Source: Microbacterium sp. Bi121
Lineage (GTDB): Bacteria > Actinomycetota > Actinomycetes > Actinomycetales > Microbacteriaceae
Reading direction: 5' to 3'
NCBI RefSeq assembly: GCF_918698005.1
Contig: NZ_CAKKLJ010000004.1
Coordinates: 124,001-188,000 of the forward strand
DNA length: 64,000 nt
Below the pieces are notes generated by a model. The model was not told the DNA's origin, ran no database searches, and worked only from the letters and a program-made list of their open reading frames with translations. The position numbers and the translations under genes are program-made. Positions 58,081-64,000 of this stretch are shown here, one piece after another; position 1 is the stretch's first letter; every line of letters begins with the position of its first letter.

Positions 58081-58211
58081 TGGAGATCATCCTCATGACC
58101 GCATACGTGCTGGTGTGGCCAGTGGTCGTCATCGGCGTGCTCGCCGTGATCATCCGCGCGTTCACCAAGGACGCCCGTGAGGCCAAGAAGGAGGGGCGTC
58201 AAATCATCTGA
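58080..58211 (+). CDS. putative transporter small subunit (43 residues)
   Basis: One membrane helix (about residues 7-26, AYVLVWPVVVIGVLAVIIRA) followed by a charged tail ending KKEGRQII. It overlaps the stop of the SSS gene by one base, with GGAGAAG eight bases upstream. I recall very small proteins with a VWPV helix and an EGRxII end next to symporter genes, named only 'putative transporter small subunit'. It is probably an accessory subunit of the upstream symporter (inference). It is followed by a strong terminator. Confidence 0.75.
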   Translation: MEIILMTAYVLVWPVVVIGVLAVIIRAFTKDAREAKKEGRQII

Positions 58212-58218
58212 CGCCCGA

Positions 58219-58258
58219 CAACAGGGCGGCATCCGGGTGGCCGGGTGCCGCCCTGTTG
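58219..58258 (+). terminator. terminator of the symporter operon
   Basis: 18-bp stem with one T-G pair and a GTGG loop (58219-58236 with 58241-58258), seven bases after the stop of the small-subunit gene, followed by TTGCGTTCT. Confidence 0.9.
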
Positions 58259-58313
58259 CGTTCTGGGCCGGGGATGCGAGGATGGCGGGAGCATCCAGCG
58301 ATAGGAGCAGGTC

Positions 58314-58661
58314 ATGACCGGGTCCGCGCCCACGCGAACGAATCTCGAAGAACTCCAGACGAAGCTGCTCGCCGAAGCACGCGAGTCCTCGTCTCGACGA
58401 GCGGCCGAAACCGTCTACGGCGGCCGGGATGCGGTGCTGCGGCAGACCGCGATGGCCCTGCTCGAGGAGGCCGAACTTCCGGAGCACGACAGCCCGCCGG
58501 AGGCGACGCTGCAGGTGCTCGGCGGACACCTGCGTCTGACCGGTCAGGGCCGCTCATGGGAGCTCGCCGTCGGCGACCTCATCCCGATCCCTCCGGAGCG
58601 GCACAGCGTCCTCGCGCGAGAAGACAGTGTCTTCCTTCTGACGGTGCGCCGCTCCGTCTGA
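58314..58661 (+). CDS. small cupin-domain protein
   Basis: 115 residues. An N-terminal helical stretch with many Glu/Arg, then a single cupin-like beta-barrel: VLGGHLRLTGQGRSWELAVGDLIPIPPERHSVLA over residues 65-100, read in pieces. The first cupin motif lacks the usual two His (only GGH remains near residue 70), while ERH lies near residue 96, so metal binding may be weak. AGGAG precedes ATG 58314. No neighbour points to a function. Convergent with tctA. Confidence 0.7.
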   Translation: MTGSAPTRTNLEELQTKLLAEARESSSRRAAETVYGGRDAVLRQTAMALLEEAELPEHDSPPEATLQVLGGHLRLTGQGRSWELAVGDLIPIPPERHSVLAREDSVFLLTVRRSV

Positions 58662-58682
58662 GCGGAGCCGGCTGTCGCGACC

Positions 58683-60260
58683 TCAGCGATCGCGCAACTG
58701 CTCGGCGATCTCCTCGTCCACGGTCCGGAGGGTCGCGGTGTCGATCTCGGCCAGGTCCGCCTCGAACCGCGCCTGGCGGTGCTTGAGCCAGACACCGAGC
58801 ACGATGATGACGATCATGGCCGAATAGATCACGATCGAGACCGGGCTGTGCACGAGGTACAGCGGGTTGCCCTGGCTGATCGCCATGGCCTTACGCAGTT
58901 GCTCCTCCGCCATCGGCCCGAGGATCGCGCCGACGACCATCGGCGAGACCGGATATCCGTGCCGGCGCATGAAGAACCCGATCACCCCGAGCAGCAGCAG
59001 TACGCCGATGTCGAAGACCGTGAAGTTCGCCGCGTACGCGCCGAGCCCCGCGAACACGAGGATCCCGGCGTACAGATACGGCCGTGGGATCTGCAGCACC
59101 TTCGCCCACATGCCCACCAGCGGCAGGTTGAGGATGATCAGCACGACGTTGCCGATGTACAGGCTCGCGATGAGCGCCCACACCAGTGCCGGCTGGCTGT
59201 CGAACAGCAGCGGTCCAGGGCGGATGCCGTAGGTCTGGAACGCCGAGATGATGATCGCCGCGGTCGCCGTGGTCGGCAGTCCGAGCGTCAGCAGAGGAAC
59301 CAGCACGCCGGCCGCTGCGGCGTTGTTCGCCGCCTCCGGTCCCGCCACGCCCTCGATCGCGCCCTTGCCGAACTGCTTGCGGTACGGGTCCTTCGCGAGG
59401 CGCTTCTCGGCCGCATACGACAGGAATGTCGCGACATCCGCGCCGCCAGCCGGGATCGATCCGATCGGGAATCCGATCGCCGTGCCGCGCAGCCACGGCT
59501 TCCATGAGCGCTTCCAGTCGCTCTTCTTCATCCAGGAGCGCCAGTTTCCCGACACCGGGATGATCGGCAGTGCGCCGGTGCGCAGGCGTGAGCCGACGTA
59601 GAGGGCCTCGCCGACGGCGAAGAGTCCGACGGCGACGATGACGACATCGATGCCGTCGCCGAGGTTCGGGATGCTGAACGTGAAGCGGGACTGGCCGGTG
59701 AGCGTGTCCGTGCCGACGAGCCCGAGGAACAGGCCGATCGATAGCGAGACGATGCCGCGGATGGGGCTCGCACCGAGCAGGGCGCCGACCGTGAGGAAGG
59801 CGACGATCATGAGCGCGAAGTAGTCGCCGGGCCCAAGGGTCACGGCGAAGTCGGCGATGATCGGGGCGAACAGCGTGAGCAGCGCGGTGGCTATGGTGCC
59901 CGCGATGAACGAGCCGATGGCCGCGGTGGCGAGGGCGGCCGTTGCACGCCCCATCCGGGCCATCTTGTTGCCCTCGAGCGCTGTGACTATCGACGCGGAC
60001 TCCCCCGGTGTGTTCAACAGGATCGACGTGGTCGATCCGCCGTACATACCGCCGTAGTAGATGCCGGCGAACATGATGATCGCACTGGTCACGTCGAGCG
60101 TGTACGTCAGCGGCAGCAGCAGTGCCACGGTCATGGCGGGACCGATGCCGGGCAGCACGCCGACGGCAGTGCCGAGGAGGACTCCGACGAACGCGAACAG
60201 TAGATACTGCGGCTGCAGCGCGGTCGCGAATCCCTCCATGAGAAGTTGCAGGCTATCCAC
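58683..60260 (-). CDS. tctA: tripartite tricarboxylate transporter, large membrane subunit TctA
   Basis: 525 residues, about 12 membrane segments. TctA signature: [21 protein letters not shown] near residues 30-50 (read in two parts), [20 protein letters not shown] near residue 68, and [21 protein letters not shown] near residues 308-328. Forms the channel of a sodium- or proton-coupled carboxylate importer with TctB and TctC. GTG start inside the end of tctB (eight-base overlap). Last gene of the tctCBA operon. Confidence 0.93.
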   Translation of the reverse strand: MDSLQLLMEGFATALQPQYLLFAFVGVLLGTAVGVLPGIGPAMTVALLLPLTYTLDVTSAIIMFAGIYYGGMYGGSTTSILLNTPGESASIVTALEGNKMARMGRATAALATAAIGSFIAGTIATALLTLFAPIIADFAVTLGPGDYFALMIVAFLTVGALLGASPIRGIVSLSIGLFLGLVGTDTLTGQSRFTFSIPNLGDGIDVVIVAVGLFAVGEALYVGSRLRTGALPIIPVSGNWRSWMKKSDWKRSWKPWLRGTAIGFPIGSIPAGGADVATFLSYAAEKRLAKDPYRKQFGKGAIEGVAGPEAANNAAAAGVLVPLLTLGLPTTATAAIIISAFQTYGIRPGPLLFDSQPALVWALIASLYIGNVVLIILNLPLVGMWAKVLQIPRPYLYAGILVFAGLGAYAANFTVFDIGVLLLLGVIGFFMRRHGYPVSPMVVGAILGPMAEEQLRKAMAISQGNPLYLVHSPVSIVIYSAMIVIIVLGVWLKHRQARFEADLAEIDTATLRTVDEEIAEQLRDR

Positions 60261-60816
60261 CGAACACCCCCGATGCCCCGATCAGACCCGGGAGGACTGT
60301 GCCGCAGACCGGCAGCGACAGACCGAGCAGCGTGCCGAACAGCAGCTGCGTGAGCACACCGAGCCCGAGGCCGAGCAGCAGCGCGCGCCACCAGCTCGTC
60401 GACCCGAGCGCGAGCGATGCGCCGGTGAACAGGACGACGACCGCGACCGGCCAGCCGGCGAGCGGGATCACGATGATCAGCGACGCGAACGACAGCGCCA
60501 GCAGCACGACTGTCTTCCACGAGGTCTTCGCCTCGTCGTCTATGTCCTCGCCCTCATCGGGTGCTCCGACGTCGCCGCGCAGCACGGCGATGAGCGCGCC
60601 GAGCGACGACAGCAGCATCAGACCGGTAACGGCGTAGGGCACCACGCGCGCGCCGAGCACGTTCGATGAGCCGAGCGGCTCACGGATGAAACCGGTCATC
60701 ACCAGCGCGACCACCGAGAAGACGAGGATCACCCCGACGAAGACGAGCTCGCCGATCTTGCGCGACCGGGGGGCTCCGGCTGATGCCTGCGCCCCCGCGA
60801 TGGACTGATCTGTCAT
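60253..60816 (-). CDS. tctB: tripartite tricarboxylate transporter, small membrane subunit TctB
   Basis: 187 residues, four membrane segments separated by an acidic cytoplasmic loop ([14 protein letters not shown] near residue 85). The family is poorly conserved; the call rests on size, topology and position between tctC and tctA. It overlaps tctC by four bases and tctA by eight, so all three subunits are translationally coupled. Confidence 0.85.
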   Translation of the reverse strand: MTDQSIAGAQASAGAPRSRKIGELVFVGVILVFSVVALVMTGFIREPLGSSNVLGARVVPYAVTGLMLLSSLGALIAVLRGDVGAPDEGEDIDDEAKTSWKTVVLLALSFASLIIVIPLAGWPVAVVVLFTGASLALGSTSWWRALLLGLGLGVLTQLLFGTLLGLSLPVCGTVLPGLIGASGVFGG

Positions 60817-61844
60817 TCGACGAGACCGATCGTCTTCAGCGTCTCCTGCGTGGTGGTGATGTCACCGTCGAGGAAGCTCGAGAACTCGTCGCCGACGAGG
60901 AATGCGTCGGTCCAGCCGTTCTTGTCGAGGATGCCTGTCCACGTCTTGCTGTCGTGCACGGAGGTGACCAGTTCCTCCAACGCCTTCTTCTCGGCATCCG
61001 AGATGCCGCCCGGTGCGATCAGTCCGCGCCAGTTGGTGACGACGAGATCGATCCCCTCATCGTTGAGCGTGGGCACGTCGGGCAGCAGCAGCGCGGGTTC
61101 GCCGGACGAAACCGCCAGCGCCTTCAGGTCGCCGGCTTCCACCTGCTGCGCGAACTCGCCGACGCCGGAGATGCCGGCCTGCACCTGACCGCCGAGGAGC
61201 AGGGTGAGCGCCTCGCCACCGCCCGAGTTGGCGATGTAGTTGAGCTTCTTCGGCACGTCAGCCGCGTCGACGCCGGCATCCGTGAGCAGAAGCGCCGCGA
61301 GGATGTGGTCGATGCCGCCGGCCGAACCGCCGGTTACGGCGATGTCAGCGCCCCTGTCGACCCAGTCGGCGACGAAGTCGTCGATCGTGTCATACGGACT
61401 GTCCTTGGGGACGACGAGGACCAGCGGCTCCTCAGTGAGCTTGGCGATGGGGGTCATGTCGTCGACGCGCACGTCCGACGCGTTCGTCTCGACGGCGCCG
61501 ACCATCACGCTGCCGGTGATCATGAGCGTGTTCGGGTCGGTCTCGGTCGCGAGCGAGGCGAGTCCGACGGTGCCTCCGGCACCGCCGATGTTCGTCACGG
61601 GTGCCGACGAGACGAGGGATTCATCGCTGAGCGCCTGCGCGAACGCGCGTGCGGTCTGGTCCCATCCTCCACCGGGATCGGCCGGGGCGACGACGGCGAC
61701 GCTCTTGATGCTCGCGGCTGCCTCGCCGTCTCCGCTGTCGCCGGCGGGAGCCGATGCTCCGCTGCAGGCGGCCAAGGTCAGGGCTGCGATGCCGAGCGCG
61801 GCTGCGGCGGCCAGGCGGCCTCGGGTACGGATGTGCTGTGTCAT
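60813..61844 (-). CDS. tctC: tripartite tricarboxylate transporter, substrate-binding lipoprotein TctC
   Basis: 343 residues. Lipoprotein signal peptide with lipobox LTLAAC (Cys near residue 27), then a Bug-type binding fold: VVAPADPGGGWDQTARAFA near residue 52, VTNIGGAGGTVGLASLA near residue 83, and LNYIANSGGGEALTLLLGGQVQAG near residues 200-224, read in pieces. Binds a carboxylate outside the cell. Strong GAGGAG site. First gene of tctCBA, with a TAGGCT -10 (61899-61904, minus) and two direct repeats upstream. Confidence 0.92.
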   Translation of the reverse strand: MTQHIRTRGRLAAAAALGIAALTLAACSGASAPAGDSGDGEAAASIKSVAVVAPADPGGGWDQTARAFAQALSDESLVSSAPVTNIGGAGGTVGLASLATETDPNTLMITGSVMVGAVETNASDVRVDDMTPIAKLTEEPLVLVVPKDSPYDTIDDFVADWVDRGADIAVTGGSAGGIDHILAALLLTDAGVDAADVPKKLNYIANSGGGEALTLLLGGQVQAGISGVGEFAQQVEAGDLKALAVSSGEPALLLPDVPTLNDEGIDLVVTNWRGLIAPGGISDAEKKALEELVTSVHDSKTWTGILDKNGWTDAFLVGDEFSSFLDGDITTTQETLKTIGLVE

Positions 61845-61933
61845 GAACTCCTCCTCGAGTTCTCGTTCCGGCGTCGATGCCGGGGTGCGGGTGTCGTGAG
61901 CCTATGACGCACCCGAATCCGCAGACCGGTTGA

Positions 61934-61966
61934 GTTCAGTACCGGAGGTTTTGGTCATTTCGTACC
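61934..61966. promoter_or_regulatory. paired direct repeats between tctC and the sensor kinase gene
   Basis: GTTCAGTACC (61934-61943) and ATTTCGTACC (61957-61966) are spaced 23 bases, about two helical turns. They lie just upstream of the -35 position of the tctC promoter, which has a poor -35 box. This is where a response-regulator activator would bind. The neighbouring two-component system is the obvious candidate (inference). Confidence 0.45.
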
Positions 61967-61990
61967 CTGATCGCCCGCTCTGCGCTCGAA

Positions 61991-61996
61991 TATCAT
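61991..61996 (+). promoter_or_regulatory. -10 element of the sensor kinase gene
   Basis: TATCAT is followed by seven bases and GTG 62004, so the kinase mRNA is probably leaderless. The first in-frame ATG (61995) lies inside this box and would then not be transcribed. Confidence 0.4.
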
Positions 61997-62003
61997 GGGG
62001 AAC

Positions 62004-63593
62004 GTGGTGAAAGCGATGACGCTCCGCACGCAGCTGGTGCTGCTGCAGGTGTTCATCGTGCTCGCCGTCGTCCTCACCGTCGGCCTCGCCGCGATGCTCA
62101 TGCAGGAGCGGCAGATCCGCGAGGCATCACAGGAGCGCATGATCGGCGTGGCCCAGTCGGTCGCCCAACTGCCGACGATCATCGAAGCGTATGACGACGC
62201 CGATCCGGCGAAGACCATTCAGCCGATCGCCGAGCTGATCCGCGATGCGTCGAACGTCGCCTACGTCGTCGTGACCGACGACAAGGGGATCCGATACTCG
62301 CACCCGAATCCTGACCGCATCGGCGAGCCGGTGTCGACGGACCCCAGCGTCGCCCTCTCCGGTGCCATGTACGTCGGCACGCAGACCGGCACCCTCGGCG
62401 AGTCGTGGCGCGTCAAGGTGCCCGTCTTCGACAGCTCCGGTGCTGTGATGGGGCAGGTTTCCGTCGGCATTCTCGAGTCGGCGCTGCGCGAGGACTTCCT
62501 CGGCGACATCACCGGATTCCTGCTCGCGCTGGGAGCTGCGACGGTTGTCGGCGTGATCGCCGCCACCGGTGTCGCTCGCATCGTGCGCCGCCGCATCTAC
62601 GGCCTCGAGCCGGATGAGATCCGGAGCCTGTTGGAGACGCGCGAGGCTACTCTGCACGGCATCCGCGAGGGCATGCTCGCCCTCGACGAGCGCGGCGACA
62701 TCTCACTGTGCAACGACTCGGCCGCACGCCTGCTCGGACTCGACTCCCCCGCCGAGGCGATCGGCAAGCCCGCATCCGAACTGCTCGACGACCTCACCAT
62801 GCTGATCGCCGATTCTCACGTCGACGAATCCACTCCGCAGCGCCTCGTGCTCTCCGGCGAGCGAGTGCTCGTCGCCAGAGCGGCGGCGGTGCGCGTGCAG
62901 AAGCGCAGGGTCGGCACCGTCGTCACGCTGATGGATCGCACCGAGCTCGACCACGCGCTGCGCGATCTCGCCGGCGCGCAGAGCCTCACAGAGGGGCTCC
63001 GCGCGCAGCAGCATGAGTTCTCGAACACCCTGCACACGATCGGCGGGCTGATCGAGCTCGAAGAGTTCGATGCCGCCCGTCGCGTGATCGAGCGAGCGGG
63101 AGACGGTGGGGCCCTCAGCCGGCTGGATGCTCCGGACGCGGTCCAGGACATCGAGCTTGCCGCGATCCTGCTCGCCAAGCGAGCCCGTGCGCGCGAACTC
63201 GGTGTCGGGCTCGACATCTCGGACGCGAGTCTGCCTGCCGGCCCCGCTGACGGCGACCTCAGCACGGTCGTCGGCAACCTGATCGACAATGCTCTGGATG
63301 CCGCCGGCCGAGGCGGTCACGTCGTCGTGGCGATCGAGCGGGATGCGCGCAGTGACACCGTGATCTGCGTCGAGGACGACGGCCCTGGTGTCCCGATCGA
63401 GAACCGGGGAGATGTGTTCCGCCTGGGCTTCTCGACGAAGAGCCGCGACCGCCAGCGCGGGTACGGACTCACCCTTGTCGCACGCATCGTCGAACGGCGC
63501 GGCGGCAGCATCGAACTCTCCCCTGCTGCGATCGGCGGAGCGCGGTTCGCCATCCGCCTGCCGGTCGCCGAACTCGCGGAAGTCACCGCATGA
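62004..63593 (+). CDS. sensor histidine kinase, DcuS/CitA type
   Basis: 529 residues from GTG 62004; ATG 61995 and ATG 62016 are alternatives. Membrane segments near residues 10-33 and 167-190 flank an extracellular PAS-like sensor (residues 35-165, with RDASNVAYVVVTDDKG and NPDRIGEPV). A cytoplasmic PAS follows, then the LytS/CitA-type His box RAQQHEFSNTLHTIGGL near residue 340 and ATPase motifs NLIDNALDAA and DDGPGVP. It should sense a carboxylate and phosphorylate the next gene product. It overlaps the regulator gene by four bases and faces tctCBA. Confidence 0.9.
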   Translation: MVKAMTLRTQLVLLQVFIVLAVVLTVGLAAMLMQERQIREASQERMIGVAQSVAQLPTIIEAYDDADPAKTIQPIAELIRDASNVAYVVVTDDKGIRYSHPNPDRIGEPVSTDPSVALSGAMYVGTQTGTLGESWRVKVPVFDSSGAVMGQVSVGILESALREDFLGDITGFLLALGAATVVGVIAATGVARIVRRRIYGLEPDEIRSLLETREATLHGIREGMLALDERGDISLCNDSAARLLGLDSPAEAIGKPASELLDDLTMLIADSHVDESTPQRLVLSGERVLVARAAAVRVQKRRVGTVVTLMDRTELDHALRDLAGAQSLTEGLRAQQHEFSNTLHTIGGLIELEEFDAARRVIERAGDGGALSRLDAPDAVQDIELAAILLAKRARARELGVGLDISDASLPAGPADGDLSTVVGNLIDNALDAAGRGGHVVVAIERDARSDTVICVEDDGPGVPIENRGDVFRLGFSTKSRDRQRGYGLTLVARIVERRGGSIELSPAAIGGARFAIRLPVAELAEVTA

Positions 63594-64000
63594 GCCGTCT
63601 GCGCACGCTCATCGTCGAAGACGACTTCGCCGTCGCCCATGTGACGCGCGGCTTCGTGGAGCGGCATCCGCACTTCGAGGTCGTCGGCGTCGCCCCGACC
63701 GGTGGCGACGCGCTGCGTGCGGTCTCGGAGCTGCGTCCCGAGGTCATGCTGCTGGACGTGTACCTTCCGGACGTGTCCGGAATCGACGTGCTGCGGCGGC
63801 TGCGCGCGGCCGGAGCGCACGTCGAGGTCATCGCCGTCACGGCTGCCCGCGACCTGGAGACCGTCCGGCGCGCACGCGCGCACGGAGTTCACCACTACGT
63901 CGTCAAGCCGTTCCCGATGCAGACGCTGCACGAACGGCTCGACGACGTGCGCCGGGTCCTTGCCCGGGATGCTGAGGTGGGCGACACCGGCGAACTCGAC
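63590..64000 (+). CDS. response regulator, CitB/DcuR type (truncated by window end)
   Basis: The first 137 codons are visible. The receiver domain is complete: acidic pair VEDD near residue 9, phosphorylated Asp in EVMLLDVYLPD near residue 56, Thr in AVTAARD near residue 84, and Lys in YVVKPF near residue 106. The DNA-binding part lies beyond the window. ATGA overlap with the kinase gene. It probably activates tctCBA through the direct repeats at 61934-61966. Confidence 0.92.
   Translation, partial: MSRLRTLIVEDDFAVAHVTRGFVERHPHFEVVGVAPTGGDALRAVSELRPEVMLLDVYLPDVSGIDVLRRLRAAGAHVEVIAVTAARDLETVRRARAHGVHHYVVKPFPMQTLHERLDDVRRVLARDAEVGDTGELD

Overview
The window is one continuous stretch of high-GC actinobacterial chromosome (roughly 68-69% G+C by eye). 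Gene content and order fit the family Microbacteriaceae, most likely Microbacterium or a close relative. Supporting signs are the pgi-zwf-opcA-pgl order, a septum-formation-type lipoprotein, the hrcA-dnaJ pair behind a CIRCE operator, the comEA-comEC-holA-rpsT neighbourhood, an actinobacterial leuA leader, and many transcripts that appear to start at or next to the start codon. I see no phage, insertion sequence, integrase, CRISPR array or plasmid function.

Layout. 1-3.6 kb: oxidative pentose phosphate genes (partial pgi, zwf, opcA, pgl). 3.6-6 kb: a DMT/NIPA-like membrane protein, def, a lipoprotein and tRNA-Asn. 6-11.2 kb (minus): an orphan ABC ATPase, dnaG, dgt, dusB. 11.2-13.2 kb: glutathione peroxidase-like protein, DsbA/FrnE-like protein, a small P-loop kinase-like protein. 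13.1-16.6 kb (minus): uppS, recO, leuA and a leuA attenuation leader. 16.6-18.3 kb: a lipoprotein and a quinone-oxidoreductase-like enzyme. 18.3-23.1 kb (minus): era, CorC-like protein, ybeY, phoH, HIT protein, rsmE. 23.2-29.2 kb (minus): dnaJ, hrcA (CIRCE), hemW, DUF1990 protein, lepA. 29.2-38.5 kb: an oligopeptide/oligosaccharide-type ABC importer (+), an alpha/beta hydrolase, and a convergent beta-glucosidase plus sugar-symporter pair. 38.6-47.7 kb: rpsT (+), then histidine phosphatase, holA, comEC, comEA, leuS and pabB-like (minus). 47.8-53.4 kb: DedA, App1-type phosphatase, a glycosylase-labelled unknown, a secreted NagZ-like GH3, an NAD(P)-binding protein, an FAD oxidoreductase. 53.4-58.7 kb: tRNA-Ala, LtrA, ChaA-like antiporter, an SSS symporter with a 43-residue partner, a cupin. 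58.7-64 kb: tctCBA facing a DcuS/CitA-type sensor kinase and a truncated response regulator.

How the parts work together. zwf, opcA and pgl feed NADPH-producing carbon flow. The era-to-rsmE and dnaG-dgt-dusB runs are ribosome, RNA and replication housekeeping sets. The ABC importer next to a GH1 enzyme and a GPH-like symporter suggests glycoside uptake and cleavage, inserted between lepA and rpsT. The tct genes and the facing two-component pair look like a self-contained sense-and-import unit for a carboxylate.

The most interesting non-coding signals are a leuA leader peptide whose start codon lies at the predicted transcription start, followed by a hairpin/pseudoknot; four direct repeats at helical spacing before the ABC solute-binding gene; a symmetric hairpin leader before chaA; a long leader with a hairpin over the start of the SSS symporter gene; paired direct repeats before tctC; a coding repeat inside pabB; and a strongly over-used GGATGCC word.
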